Positions 25,779 through 39,836 of a stretch of 64,000 nucleotides of DNA are shown in pieces. Position 1 is the first letter of the stretch; every line of letters begins with the position of its first letter. Source of the stretch: Panulirus ornatus (taxonomy: Eukaryota > Arthropoda > Malacostraca > Decapoda > Palinuridae); assembly GCF_036320965.1 (NCBI RefSeq), contig NC_092248.1:19796884-19860883 (forward strand), read 5' to 3'. The position numbers and the translations under genes are program-made. The notes under the pieces are model-generated. The model had not been told where the DNA came from and searched no databases. It saw only the letters and a program-made list of their open reading frames with translations.

Positions 25779-28700
25779 ACTCAGTTTCTAGCTGTCATGT
25801 ATAATGCATCGAAACCACAGCTCCCTTTCCACATCCAGGCCCAAAAAATCTTCCATGGTTTACCCCAGACCCTTCACATGCCTTGGTTGAATCTATTGAC
25901 AGTACGTCGACCTCGGTATACAACATCGTTCCAATTCACTCAATTTTTTGCACGCCTTTCACCCTCCTGCATGTTCACGCCCAGATTGCCCAAAATCTTC
26001 TTCACTCCATCTTTCCACCACCAATTTGGTCTCCCACTTCTTCTCGTTCCCTCCACATCTGACACATACATCCTCATTTTCAATCTTTCCTCACTCATTC
26101 TGTCCATGTGACCAAACCATTTCAAAATACCCTTTTCTGCTTTCTAAACCACACTCTTTTTATTACCACACATCTCGCTTACCTTTTCATTACTTACTCG
26201 ATTAAACCACCTCACACTACATATTGTCCTCAAACATCCCATTTGCAAGACATCCACCCTCCTCCGCACAACTCTACCTATAGCCCAGGCTTCGCAACCA
26301 TATAACATTGTTGGAACCACTATTAATTCAAATATACCCATTTTTGCTTTCCGAGATAATATTCTAGCCTTCCACACGTTTTTCAACGCTCCCAGAACCT
26401 TCGCCCCCTCCCCCAACCTGTGACTCACTTCCGCTTCCATGGTTGCATCCGCTGCCAAATCCATTCCCAGATATCTAAAACACTTCACTTTCTCCAGTTA
26501 TTCTCCATTCAAACTTATCTCTCAATTGACTCGTCCCTCGAACCTACTGTTCGTAATAACCTTGCTCTTATTCCCATTTACTTTTAGCTTTCTTCTTTCA
26601 CACACTTTACCAAACTCAGTCACCAGCTTCTGCAGTTTCTCATCCGAATCAACCACCAGCGCTGTATCATCAGCGAACAACAACTGACTCACTTCCCAAG
26701 CTCTCTCATCCACAACACACTGCATACTTGCCCCTCTCTCGAAAACTCTTGCATTCACCTCCCTAAGAACCCCATCCATAAACAGACTGAACCATGGAGA
26801 CATCACCTTACCCTGCTGCAAATTGACATTCACTGAGAACCAATCACTTTCCTCTCTTCCTACTCGTACACATGCTTTACATCCTCGATAAAAAGTTTTC
26901 ACTGCTTCTAACAACTTGCCTCCCACACCATATATTCTTAATACTTTCCACAGAGCATCTCTATCCCTTCTATTATATGCCTTCTCCAGATCCATAAATG
27001 CTACATACAACTCCATTTGCTTTTTTAAGCATATCTCACATACATTCTTCAAAGCAAACACCTGATCCAAAATCCTCTACCACTTCTGAAACCACACCTC
27101 TCATCCCCAATCTCATGCTTGTTCATGCCTTCACCCTTTCAGTCAATACCCTCTCATATGATTTCCCAGGAACCCTCAATAAACTTATGCTTCTATAATT
27201 TGAGCACTCACCTTTATCCCCTTTGCCTTTCTTCAATGGCACTATGCATGCATTCCGCCAATCCTGAGGCACCTCACCATGAGTCATACATACATTAGAT
27301 ATCCTTACCAACCAGTCTACAATACCGTCACCTCCTTTTTTTAATAAATTCTACTGCAATACCATCCAAACCCGCTTCCTTGCCAAACCTTCAAAACACT
27401 CACTCCATATTCTCACATCACCACTAGTTGTTATCAGTTATCACTTCCCCATTATCCCCTTCACCGATGTTCCCATTTGTTCTCTTGTCTCACGCACTTT
27501 ATTTAACTCATTCCAAAATATCTTTTTATTCTCCCAAAAATTTTATGATACTCTCATTTGCCCTCTTTTTTACCTCTTGCACCTTTCTCTTGACCTCCTG
27601 CCCCTTTCCTTTATACATCTCCCAGTCATTTGCACTATCTACCTGCAAAACGTATCCAAATGCCTCTCTCTTCTCTTTCACTAATACTCTTACTTCTTCA
27701 TCACACCACTCACTACCCTTTCTAATGTGCCCACCTCCCACGCTTCTCATCACACAAGCATCTTTTGCGCAAGCCATCACTGCTTCCCTATATACATCCT
27801 GTTCCTCCCCCACTCCCCTTACGTCCTTTGCTCTCACCTTTTTCCATTCTGCACTCAGGCTCTCCTGGTACTTCCTCACACAAGTCTCCTTCCTAAGCTC
27901 ACTTACTCTCACCACTCTCTTCACACCAACATTCTCTCCTCTTTTCTGAAAACCTCTACAAATCTTCACCTTCGCCTCCACGAGATAATGATCAGACATC
28001 CGTCCAGTTGCACCTATCAGCACATTAATATCCATAAGTCTCTCTTTGGCGTGCCTATCAATTAACACATAATCCAATGACACTCTGGCCATCTCTCCTA
28101 CTCACATACGTACACTTTTGTATATCTCTCTTTTTAAACCAGGTATTCCCATTCACCAGTCATTTTTCAGCTCACAAATCTACAAGCTCTTTACCGTTTC
28201 CATTTACAATACTGAATACCCCATATACTCGAATTATTCCCTCACCTGCCACATTACTCACCTTTGCATTCAAATCACCCATCACTATAACCCGGTCTCG
28301 TGCATCAAAACAACTAACATACTCACTCAGCTGCTCCCAAAACACTTGCCTCTCATGATCTTTCTTCTCATGCCCAGGTGCATATGCACCAATAATCACC
28401 CATCTCTCTCCATCAACTTTCAGTTTTATCCATATCAATCTAGAGTTTACTTTATTACACTCTATCACGTGCTCCCACCATTCCTGTTTCAGGAGTAGTG
28501 CTATTCCTTCCCTTGCTCTTTTCCTCTCACCAACCCCTGGCTTTACTCCAAAAACATTCCCAAACTGCTCTTCCCCTTTTCTCTTTAGCTTCGCTTCACT
28601 CAGAGCCAAAACGTCCAGGTTCCTTTCCTCAAACATACTACCTATCTCTCCTTTTTTCTCATCTTGGTTATATCCACACACATTTAGACAACCCAATCTG

Positions 28701-28872
28701 AGCCTTCGAAGAGGATGAGCACTCCCCGCGAGACTCCTTCTGTTTCCCCTTTTAGAAAGTTTAGATAAATGGAGGGGAGGGTTTGTAGTCCTCCGCTTCC
28801 GTCCCTTTTAATCACCTTTTACGACACGTGAGGAATGCGTGGAAAGTATTCTTTCTCCCCTATCCCCAGGGA
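25779..28872 (-). mobile_element. Family A LINE, nearly full-length old copy with complete 5' end
   Basis: Starts within the long 3'UTR (terminal hairpin and hairpin I missing) and reaches the very 5' end of the element at CCCTATCCCCAGGGATA. RT pieces: LLFADDTALVVDS near 26680 and QVFALKNVCEICLKKQ near 27060. Endonuclease pieces: GDLNAKVSNVAGEGIIRVYG, AYAPGHEKKD and ALSEAKLKRKGEEQFG at 28172-28696. Frame breaks are numerous. The 5' module at about 28745-28872 aligns with family B. Confidence 0.83.
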
Positions 28873-28883
28873 TATATATATAT

Positions 28884-30157
28884 GATAGAGTTGATAGAGA
28901 TGCTCTGTGGAAGGTATTAAGAATATATGGTGTGGGAGGAAAGTTGTTAGAAGCAGTGAAAAGTTTTTATCGAGGATGTAAGGCATGTGTACGTGTAGGA
29001 AGAGAGGAAATTGATTGGTTCTCAGTGAATGTAGGTTTGCGGCAGGGGTGTGTGATGTCTCCATGGTTGTTTAATTTGTTTATGGATGGGGTTGTTAGGG
29101 AGGTAAATGCAAGAGTTATGGAAAGAGGGGCAAGTATGAAGTCTGTTGGGGATGAGAGAGCTTGGGAAGTGAGTCAGTTGTTGTTCGCTGATGATACAGC
29201 GCTGGTGGCTGATTCATGTGAGAAACTGCAGAAGCTGGTGACTGAGTTTGGTAAAGTGTGTGGAAGAAGAAAGTTAAGAGTAAATGTGAATAAGAACAAG
29301 GTTATTAGGTACAGTAGTGTTGAGGGTCAAGTCAATTGGGAGGTGAGTTTGAATGGAGAAAAACTGGAGGAAGTGAAGTGTTTTAGATATCTGGGAGTGG
29401 ATCTGGCAGCGGATGGAACCATGGAAGCGGAAGTGGATCATAGGGTGGGGGAGGGGGCGAAAATTCTGGGGGCCTTGAAGAATGTGTGGAAGTCGAGAAC
29501 ATTATCTCGGAAAGCAAAAATGGGTATGTTTGAAGGAATAGTGGTTCCAACAATGTTGTATGGTTGCGAGGCGTGGGCTATGGATAGAGTTGTGCGCAGG
29601 AGGATGGATGTGCTGGAAATGAGATGTTTGAGGACAATGTGTGGTGTGAGGTGGTTTGATCGAGTGAGTAACGTAAGGGTAAGAGAGATGTGTGGAAATA
29701 AAAAGAGCGTGGTTGAGAGAGCAGAAGAGGGTGTTTTGAATTGGTTTGGGCACATGGTGAGAATGACTGAGGAAAGATTGACCAAGAGGATATATGTGTC
29801 GGAGGTGAAGGGAACGAGGAGAAGAGGGAGACCAATTGGAGGTGGAAAGATGGAGTGAAAAAGATTTTGTGTGATCGGGGCCTGAACATGCAGGAGGGTG
29901 AAAGGAGGGCAAGGAATAGAGTGAATTGGAGCGATGTGGTATACCGGGGTTGACGTACTGTCAGTGGATTGAATCAAGGCATGTGAAGCGTCTGGGGTAA
30001 ACCATGGAAAGCTGTGTAGGTATGTATATTTGCGTGTGTGGACGTATGTATATACATGTGTATGGGGGGGGGGGGGTTGGGCCATTTCTTTCGTCTGTTT
30101 CCTTGCGCTACCTCGCAAACGCGGGAGACAGCGACAAAGTATAAAAAAAAAGAAAAT
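28884..30157 (+). mobile_element. Family A LINE, young subfamily, 5'-truncated
   Basis: Starts at YDRVDRDALWKVLRIYG after 12 bp of (TA)n that touch the 5' end of the previous minus copy. RT and C-terminal domain are open until about 29833, where one A is missing in the GRPNWRW codons and shifts the frame. Markers CGRRK, RRMDVLEM and the short 3'UTR put it with the young group. It ends in the terminal hairpin and an A-rich tail of about 15 bases. Confidence 0.88.
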
Positions 30158-32668
30158 ATATTTAGTGATGGGCGATTTGAATGCAAAGGTGAGTAATGTG
30201 GCAGTTGATGGAATAATTGGCGTACATGGAGTGTTCAGTGTTGTAAATTGAAATGGTCAAGAGCTTGTAGATTTATGTGCTGAAAAAGGGCTGGTGATTG
30301 GGAATAGCTGGTTTAAAAAGCGAGATATACATAAGTATACGTATTTAAGTAGGAGAGATGGCCAGAGAGCGTTATTGGATTACGTGTTAATTGATATACG
30401 CACGAAAGAGAGACTTTTGGATGTTAATGTGCTGAGAGGTGCAACTTGAGGGATGTCTGATCATTATCTTGTGGAGGCGAAGGTGAAGATTTGGGGGGTT
30501 TTCAGAAAAGAAAAGAGAATGTTGGGGTGAAGAGAGTGTTAAGAGTAAGTGAGCTTGGGAAGGAGACTTTTGTGAGGAAGTACCAGGAGAAACTGAGTAC
30601 AGAATGGAAAAAGGTGAGAACAAAGGAGGTAAGGGGAGTGGGGGAGGAATGGGATGTAGTTAGGGAAGCAGTGATGGCTTGCGCAAAAGATGCTTGTGGC
30701 ATGAGAAGCTTGGGAGGTGGGTTAATTAGAGAAGGTAGTGAGTGGTGGGATGAAGATGTAAGATTATTAGTGAAAGAGAAGAGAGAGGCATTTGGACGAA
30801 TTTTGCAGGGAAAAAATGCAAGTGAGTGGGAGAGGTATAAAAGAAAGAGGCAGGACGTCAAGAGAAAGGTGCAAGAGGTGAAAAAGAGGGCAAATGAGAG
30901 TTGGGGTGAGAGATTATTATTAAATTTCAGGGAGAATAAAATGATGTTTTGGAAGGGGGTAGATAAAGTGCGAAAGACAAGGGAGCAAATGGGAACTTCA
31001 GTGAAGGGGGCTAATGGGGAGGTGATAACAAGTAGTGGTGATGTGAGAAGGAGATGGAGTGAGTATTTTGAAGGTTTGTTGAATGTATTTGATGATAGAG
31101 TGGCAGATATAGGGTGTTTTGGTCGAGGTGGTGTGCAAAGTGAGAGGGTTAGGGAAAATGATTTGGTAAATAGAGAAGAGGTAGTAAAAGTTTTACGGAA
31201 GATGAAAGCTGGCAAGGCAGCAGGATTGGATGGTATTGCAGTGGAATTTATTAAAAAAGGGGGTGACTGTATTGTTGACTGGTTGGTAAGGTTATTTAAT
31301 GTATGTATGATTCATGGTGAGGTGCCTGAGGATTGGCGGAATGCGTGCATAGTGCCATTGTACAAAGGCAAAGGGGATAAGAGTGAGTGCTCAAATTACA
31401 GAGGTATAAGTTTGTTGAGTATTCCTGGTAAATTATATGGGAGGGTATTGATTGAGAGGGTGAAGGCATGTACAGAGCATCAGATTGGGGAAGAGCAGTG
31501 TGGTTTCAGAAATGGTAGAGGATGTGTGGATCAGGTGTTTGCTTTGAAGAATGTATGTGAGAAATACTTAGAAAAACAAATTGGATTTGTATGTACCATT
31601 TATGGATCTGGAGAAGGCATATGATAGAATTGATAGAGATGCTCTCTAGAAGGTTTTAAGAATATATGGTGTGGGAGGCAAGTTGTTAGAAGCAGTGAAA
31701 AGTTTTTATCGAGGATGTAAGGCATGTGTACGTGTAGGAAGAGAGGAAAGTGATTGGTTCTCAGTGAATGCAAGAGTTTTGTAAAGCGGGGTAAGTATGA
31801 AGTCTGTTGTGGATGAGAGAGCTTGGGAAGTGAGTCAGTTGTTGTTCGCTGATGATACAACGCTGGTGGCTGATTTATGTAAAAAACTGCAGAAGGTGGT
31901 GACTGAGTTTGGTAAAGTGTGTGAAAGAAGAAAGTTAAGAGTAAATGTGAATAAGAGCAAGGTTATTAGGTACAGTAGTGTTGAGGGTCGATTCTATTGG
32001 GAGGTAAGTTTGAATGGAGAAAAACTGGAGGAAGTAAAGTGTTTTAGATATCTGGGAGTGGATCTGGCAGCGGATGGAACCATGGAAGCGGAAGTGAATC
32101 ATAGGGTGGGGGAGGGGGCGAAAATTCTTGGAGCCTTGAAGAATGTTTGGAAGTCGAGAACATTATCTCGGAAAGCAAAAATGGGTATGTTTGAAGGAAT
32201 AGTGGTTCCAACAATGTTGTATGGTTGCGAGGCGTGGGCTATGGATAGAGCTGTGCGCAGAAGGGTGGATGTGCTGGAAATGAGATGTTTGAGGACAATA
32301 TGTCGTGTGAGGTGGTTTGATCGAGTAAGTAACGTAAGGGTAAGAGAGATGTGTGGAAATAAAGAGAGTGTGGTTGAGAGCAGAAGAGGGTGTTTTGAAA
32401 TGGTTTGGTCACATGGAGAGAATGAGTGAGGAAAGATTGGCCAGGAGGATATATGTGTCGGAGGTGGAGGGAACGAGAAGTGGGAGACCAAATTGGAGAT
32501 GGAAAGATGGAGTGAAAAAGATTTTGAGTGATTGGAGCCTGAACATGCAGGAGGGTGAAGGGCGTGCAAGGAATAGAGTGAATTGGAACGATGTGGTATA
32601 CAGGTGTCGACGTGCTGTCAGGTGATTGAACCAGGGCGTGTGAAGCATCTGGGGTAAATCATGGAAAT
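30158..32668 (+). mobile_element. Family A LINE, 5'-truncated in the endonuclease
   Basis: Begins directly after the A-rich tail of the previous copy at VMGDLNAKVSNVAVDGIIGV and continues through the EN C-terminus and linker. A long open stretch at 30491-31624 covers the linker and RT fingers (AGLDGIAVEFIKKGG, LYKGKGDKSECSNYRGISLLSIPGK). A one-base insertion near 31580 and a deletion of the GLRQGC to REVNA segment near 31770 break the RT. LLFADDTTLVADL follows at about 31843. The copy ends early in the 3'UTR (near 32668), where a minus-strand LINE 3'UTR begins. Confidence 0.86.
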
Positions 32669-35600
32669 GACAACAAAGGCCACATTCGTTCACACTGAGT
32701 CTCTAGATGTCATGTAATAATGCAACGAAACCGCAGCTCCCTTTCCACATCCAGGCTCCACAGAACTTTCCATGATTTACCCCAGGCGCTTCACATACCC
32801 TGGTGCAATTCACTTACAGCACGTCGATCCCGGTATACCACATGGTTCGAATTAACTTTATTCCTTGCACGCCTTTCACCCTCTTGAATATTCAGGCCCC
32901 TAACACTCAAAATCTTTTTCACTCCATCTTTCCACCTCCACTTTGGTCTCACACTTCTCGATCCCTACACTTCTGACACATATATCCTCTTGGACAATCT
33001 TTCCTTACTCATTCTCTACATGTGACCAAACCATTTCAAAACACCCTCTTCTGCTCTCTCAACCACACTCTTTTTATTACCACACATCTCTCTTACCCTA
33101 TTATTACTTACTCAATCGAACCACCTCACACCACATATTGCCCTGAAACATGTCATTCCCAGCACATCCACCCTATTCCGCACAACTCTATCTATAGCCC
33201 ACGCCTCACAACTATTTAACTTTCCGAGATAATGTTGTCGACTTTCACGCATTCTTCAACGCTCACAGAACTTTCACCCCCTCTCGCACCCTATGATTCA
33301 CTTCCGCTTTCATGGTTCCATCCGCTCCCAATTCCACTCCCAGATATCTAAAACACCTCACTTCCTCCAGTTTTTCTCCATTCAAACTTACTTCGCAATT
33401 GACTTGTCCCTCAACCCTATTGTACATAATAACCTTGCTCTTATTCACATTTACTCTCAGCTTTCTTCTTTCACACACATTACCAATCTCAGTCACCAGC
33501 TTCTGCAGTTTCTCACACGAATCAGCCACTAGCGCTATATCGTCAGCGAACAACGACTGACACTTCCCAAGCTCTCTCATACACAACAGACTGCATACTT
33601 GCCTCTATTTCCAAAACTCTTGCATTTACCTCCCTAACAACCCCATCCATAAACAAATTAAACAACCACTGTGACATCACACACCCCTGCCGCAAAACTA
33701 CATTCACTGAGAACCAATCACTTTCCTCTCTTCGTACACATACACATGCCTTACATTCTCGATAAAAAATTTTCACTGCTTCTAACAACTTGCCTCCCGC
33801 ACCATATATTCTTAATACCTTCTACAGAGCATTTCTATCAACTCTCTGATATATCTTCTCCAGATCCATAAATGCTACATACAACTCCATTTGCTTTTCT
33901 AAGTATTTCTCAAATACATTCTTCAAAGCAAACACCTGATCCACTCATCCTCTACCCCTTCTGAAACCACACTGCTCTTCCCCAATCTGATGCTCTGTAA
34001 ATGCCTTCACCCTCACAATTAATATCCTCCCATTTACTTTCCCAGCAATACTCAACAAACTTATACCTCTGTAATTTGAGCACTCACCTTTATCCCCTTT
34101 GCCTTTGTACAATGGCACAATGTAAGAATTCCGCCAATCCTCAGGCACCTCACCATGAGTCATACATACATTAAATAACCTTACCAACCAGTCAAGAATA
34201 CAGTCACCCCCACTTTCATAAATTCCTTTGCAATACCATGCAAACCCGCTGCCTTGCCGGCTTTCATCTTCCGCAAAGCTTTTACTACCTCTCCTCTTTT
34301 TACCAAATCATTCTCCCTAACCTTCTCACTTTGCACACCACCTCGACCAAAACACCCTATATCTGCCATTCTATCATCAAACACATTCAACAAACCTTCA
34401 AAATACTCACTCCATCTCCTTCTCACATCACCACTACTTGTTATCACCTCCCTATTATCCCCTTTCACTTAAGCTCCCATTTGTTCCCTCGTCTTACGCA
34501 CTTTATTTACTTCCTTCTAAAACATTGTTTTATTCTCCCTAGAATTTAATGATACTCTCTCACCCTAACTCTTATTTGCCCTCTTTTTCACATCTTCCAC
34601 CTTTTTCTTGACCTCCTGCCTTTTCTTCTATACATCTCCCAGTCATCTGCATTATTTATCTGCAAAAATCGTCCAAATGCCTCTCTCTTCTCTTTCACTA
34701 ATAATTTTACATCTTCATCCCACCACTCACTACCCTTTCTAATCTGCCTACCTCCCACGATTCTTATGCCACGAGCATCTTTTGCGCAAGCCATCACTGC
34801 TTCTCTAAATATATCCTATTCCTCCCCCACTCACCTTACTCCTTTGTTCTCACTTTTTTCCATTCTGTACACAGTGTCTCCTGGTACTTCCTCACACAAG
34901 TCTCCTTCTCAAGATCACTTACTCTAACCACTCTTTTCACCTCAACATTCTCTCTTCTTTTCTGAAAACCTCTACAAATCTTCACCTTCGCCTCCACAAG
35001 ATAATGATCAGACATACCTCCAGTTACATCTCTCAGCATATTAACATCCAAAAGTCTCTCTTTCGCGCACCTATCAATTAACACGTAATCAATAACCAGA
35101 TCATTCCCAATCACCAGTCCTTTTTCAGCACATGACTCTACAAGCTCTTCACCATTTCAATTTATAACACTTAACACCCCATGTACACCAATTATTCCCT
35201 CAACTGCCACATTACTCACCTTTGCATCCAAATCACCCATCACTATAACCCGGATTCGTGCATCAAAACTACTAACACACTTACTCACCTGCTCCCAAAG
35301 CACTTGTCTCTCATAATCTTTCTTATGCCCAAGTGCGTATGCACCAATAATCACCCATATCTCTCCATCCACTTTCAGTTTCATTCATATCAATCTAGAG
35401 TTTACTTTCTTACACTCTATCACATACTCCCACTACTCCTGTTTCAGGAATAGTGCTACTACTTCCCTTGCTCTTGTCCTCTCACTAACCGCTGACTTTA
35501 CTCCCAAACCACCCTTCCCCTTTACCCTTGAGCTTCATTTCACTCAGAACCAAAACATCCAGGTTCCTTTCCTCAAACATACTATCTATATCTTCTTCTC

Positions 35601-35712
35601 GTCTTGGTTACATCCACACACATTTAGACACCCCAATCTGAGCCTTCGAGGAGGATGAGCATTCCTCGCGTGACTCCTTCTTCTGTCTCTCGTTTCAGAG
35701 CGTTAAAATACA
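32669..35712 (-). mobile_element. Family A LINE, nearly full-length old copy
   Basis: Minus copy from the middle of the 3'UTR to the start of the ORF near 35700. Remains include SLFADDIALVADSCEKLQKL (33480-33560), LYKGKGDKGECSNYRGISLLSI near 34080, GDLDAKVSNVAVEGIIGVHG near 35200 and IGAYALGHKKDYERQ near 35300 (Pro of the AYAP motif replaced by Leu). Many frameshifts. The 5'UTR module is absent, replaced by a G-run and the end of a family P element. Confidence 0.82.
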
Positions 35713-35716
35713 AGGG

Positions 35717-35872
<156 letters not shown>

Positions 35873-36059
35873 ATACTTTGTCGCTGTCTCCCGCGTTTGC
35901 GAGGTAGCGCAAGGAAACAGACGAAAGAAATGGCCCAACCCCCCCCCCCATACACATGTACATACACACGTCCACACACGCAAATATACATACCTACACA
36001 GCTTTCCATGGTTTACCCCAGACGCTTCACATGCCTTGATTCAATCCACTGACAGCACG

Positions 36060-39056
36060 TCAACCCCTGTATACCACATCGCTCCAATTCACTCTATTCC
36101 TTGCCCTCCTTTCACCCTCCTGCATGTTCAGGCCCCGATCACACAAAATCTTTTTCACTCCATCTTTCCACCTCCAATTTGGTCTCCCTCTTCTCCTCGT
36201 TCCCTCCACCTCCGACACATATATCCTCTTAGTCAATCTTTCCTCACTCATTCTCTCCATGTGCCCAAACCATTTCAAAACACCCTCTTCTGCTCTCTCA
36301 ACCACGCTCTTTTTATTTCCACACATCTCTCTTACCCTTACGTTACTTACTCGATCAAACCACCTCACACCACACATTGTCCTCAAACATCTCATTTCCA
36401 GCACATCCATCCTCCTGCGCACAACTCTATCCATAGCCCACGCCTCGCAACCATACAGCATTGTTGGAACCACTATTCCTTCAAACATACCCATTTTTGC
36501 TTTCCGAGATAATGTTCTCGACTTCCACACATTTTTCAAGGCTCCCAAAATTTTCGCCCCCTCCCCCACCCTATGATCCACTTCCGCTTCCATGGTTCCA
36601 TCCGCTGACAGATCCACTCCCAGATATCTAAAACACTTCACTTCCTCCAGTTTTTCATCATTCAAACTCACCTCCCAATTGACTTGACCCTCAACCCTAC
36701 TGTACCTAATAACCTTGCTCTTATTCACATTTACTCTTAACTTTCTTCTTCCACACACTTTACCAAACTCAGTCACCAGCTTCTGCAGTTTCTCACATGA
36801 ATCAGCCACCAGCGCTGTATCATCAGCGAACAACAACTGACTCACTTCCCAAGCTCTCTCATCCCCAACAGACTTCATACTTGCCCCTCTTTCCAGGACT
36901 CTTGCATTTACCTCCCTAACAACCCCATCCATAAACAAATTAAACAACCATGGAGACATCACACACCCCTGCCGCAAACCTACATTCACTGAGAACCAAT
37001 CACTTTCCTCTCTTCCTACACGTACACATGCCTTACATCCTCGATAAAAACTTTTCACTGCTTCTAACAACTTGCCTCCCACACCATATATTCTTAATAC
37101 CTTCCACAGAGCATCTCTATCAACTCTATCATATGCCTTCTCCAGATCCATAAATGCTACATACAAATCCATTTGCTTTTCTAAGTATTTCTCACATACA
37201 TTCTTCAAAGCAAACACCTGATCCACACATCCTCTACCACTTCTGAAACCGCACTGCTCTTCCCCAATCTGATGCTCTGTACATGCCTTCACCCTCTCAA
37301 TCAATACCCTCCCATACAATTTACCAGGAATACTCAACAAACTTATACCTCTGTAATTTGAGCACTCACTCTTATCCCCTTTGCCTTTGTACAATGGCAC
37401 TATGCACGCATTCCGCCAATCCTCAGGCACCTCACCATGAGTCATACATACATTAAATAACCTTACCAACCAGTCAACAATACAGTCACCCCCTTTTTTA
37501 ATAAATTCCACTGCAATACCATCCAATCCTGCTGCCTTGCCGGCTTTCTTCTTCCGCAAAGCTTTTACTACCTCTTCTCTGTTTACCAAATCATTTTCCC
37601 TAACCCTCTCACTTTGCACACCACCTCGACCAAAACACCCTATATCTGCCACTCTGTCATCAGACACATTCAACAAACCTTCAAAATACTCATTCCATCT
37701 CCTTCTCACATCACCACTACTTGTTATCACCTCCCCATTTACGCCCTTCACTGAAGTTCCCATTTGCTCCCTTGTCTTACGCACCCTATTTACCTCCTTC
37801 CAGAACATCTTTTTATTCTCCCTAAAATTTACTGATAGTCTCTCACCCCAACTCTCATTTGCCCTCTTTTTCACCTCTTGCACCTTTCTCTTGACTTCCT
37901 GTCTCTTTCTTTTATACTTCTCCCACTCAATTGCATTTTTTCACTGCAAAAATCGTCCAAATGCCTCTCTCTTCTCTTTCACTAATACTCTTACTTCTTC
38001 ATCCCACCACTCACTACCCTTTCTAAACAGCCCACCTCCCACTCTTCTCATGCCACAAGCATCTTTTGCGCAATCCATCACTGATTCCCTAAATACATCC
38101 CATTCCTCCCCCACTCCCCTTACTTCCATTGTTCTCACCTTTTTCCATTCTGTACACAGTCTCTCCTGGTACTTCCCCACACAGGTCTCCTTCCCAAGCT
38201 CACTTACTCTCACCACCTTCTTCACCCCAACATTCACTCCTCTTTTCTGAAAACCCATACTAATCTTCACCTTAGCCTCCAGAAGATAATGATCAGACAC
38301 CCCTCCAGTTGCACCTCTCAGCACATTAACATCCAAAAGTCTCTCTTTCGCACGCCTGTCAATTAACACGTAATCCAATAACGCTCTCTGGCCATCTCTC
38401 CTACTTACATAAGTATACTTATGTATATCTCGCTTTTTAAACCAGGTATTCCCAATCATCAGTCCTTTTTCAGCACATAAATCTACAAGCTCTTCACCAT
38501 TTCCATTTACAACACTGAACACCCCATGCATACCAATTATTCCCTCAACTGCCACATTACTCACCTTTGCATTCAAATCACCCATCACTATAACCCGGTC
38601 TCGTGCATCAAAACCGCTAACACACTCATTCAGCTGCTCCCAAAACACTTGCCTCTCATGATCTTTCTTCTCATGCCCAGGTGCATATGCACCAATAATC
38701 ACCCACCTCTCTCCATCAACTTTCAATTTAACCCATATTAATCGAGAATTTACTTTCTTACATTCTATCACATACTCCCACAACTCCTGTTTCAGGAGTA
38801 TTGCTACTCCTTCCCTTGCTCTTGTCCTCTCACTAACCCCTGACTTCACTCCCCAGACATTTCCAAACCACTCTTCCCCTTTACCCTTGAGCTTCGTTTC
38901 ACTCAGAGCCAAAACATCCAGGTTCCTTTCCTCAAACATACTACCTATCTCTCCTTTTTTCACATCTTGGTTACATCCACACACATTTAGGCACCCCACT
39001 CTGAGCCTTCGAGGAGGATGATCACTCCCCGCGTGACTCCTTCTTCTGTTTCCCAT
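36060..39056 (-). pseudogene. LINE endonuclease/reverse transcriptase ORF with one in-frame TGA
   Basis: The frame runs 999 codons from ATG (MGNRRRSHAG) to the stop after VVYRG, interrupted only by TGA at 37943-37941 (codon 372), where related copies have GGA (Gly). Residues 17-265 are an EEP/APE endonuclease: SETK with Glu53, AYAP with Tyr124, GDLNAK with Asp160 and Asn162, LDYVLID near 228-233, SDH with Asp255 and His256. The linker spans 266-500. RT spans roughly 500-800: AFMDLEKAYD with Asp about 637, GLRQGC about 694-698, FADD about 743-746. The C-terminal domain ([48 protein letters not shown]) ends at residue 998. The protein would nick target DNA and reverse-transcribe the element RNA there. 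The TGA could also be a sequencing error. Confidence 0.9.
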
Positions 39057-39180
39057 TTTAGAAAGTTAATACAAGGAGGGGAGGATTTCCGGCCCCCCGC
39101 TCCCGTCCCCTCTAGTCGCTTTCTACGACACGCGAGGAATACGTGGGAAGTATTCTTTCACCCCTATCCCCAGGGATAAT
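39057..39180 (-). promoter_or_regulatory. Family A 5'UTR module shared with family B
   Basis: A 124-nt leader between the element 5' end and the ORF ATG. It contains a run of self-complementary segments: TATCC/GGATA, GAATAC/GTATTC with loop TTCCCAC, and a GTCG/CGAC-like pair (here decayed). An AGGGGA...TCCCCT arm pair also occurs. The same block opens every complete family B copy. It probably carries internal promoter and/or RNA functions needed by both elements; that role is inferred. Confidence 0.55.
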
Positions 39181-39272
39181 ATACATATATATATATACAT
39201 ATACACACACACACATACACACACATACGCACATACACACACACACACACACACACATACATATATATACAT
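39181..39272. repeat. (TA)n/(CA)n compound microsatellite
   Basis: Interspersed TA, CA and CATA units flank the 5' end of the full-length LINE. Confidence 0.9.
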
Positions 39273-39810
39273 ATGAAAAATGTAAGAAACAATTTAGAAA
39301 ACAAACTTTTAGCTTGAAATGAATGAAAAAAATGAATGTCACATAATGGTTCAACCTCTGGCTATGGAAAAGGAAATGTACAATTTATTCACACAAACGT
39401 CAATAGCAGTTCTCATCAATTTCACCACTGTATCAATAAGCTTCAATGTCTAAGCTACATTTTTCTCCAACTTCACTATTTTCTTGTCAAAAACACCATG
39501 CATGAAAACTATCACTCCAGTAACACAACTATAAACATTTACTTCCCCTTTAAAAGTTCTGGGGAAGTCTGTCTCGATACACTGCGGCGAGGCGACGCGA
39601 CGCTGACACAATCACTGTCACAATATCACTTCTGCCTCCTCAAGTCAATCTCTCAGCCACAGTGCAGGCCTTCATCGTCGAAATCGGTCTTGCCTTCAGA
39701 CGTCTTATCGATGTCTCTGCTCTCGGTAGCCCTCCTCTCGTTAACTCCTCTCGTTAACCCTCACCGTCCTCTTCTGACCCACGTCGCGTTTTCGTAAACG
39801 GTGGCTTGTA
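39273..39810. other. Low-repeat region, nothing recognised
   Basis: About 540 bp without LINE similarity. The right half is C-rich and contains a duplicated CTCTCGTTAAC unit (39737-39760). ORFs here (one of 153 codons at 39336-39797) show no family I recognise and may be fortuitous. Confidence 0.5.
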
Positions 39811-39836
39811 TATATACATATATATATATACATATA

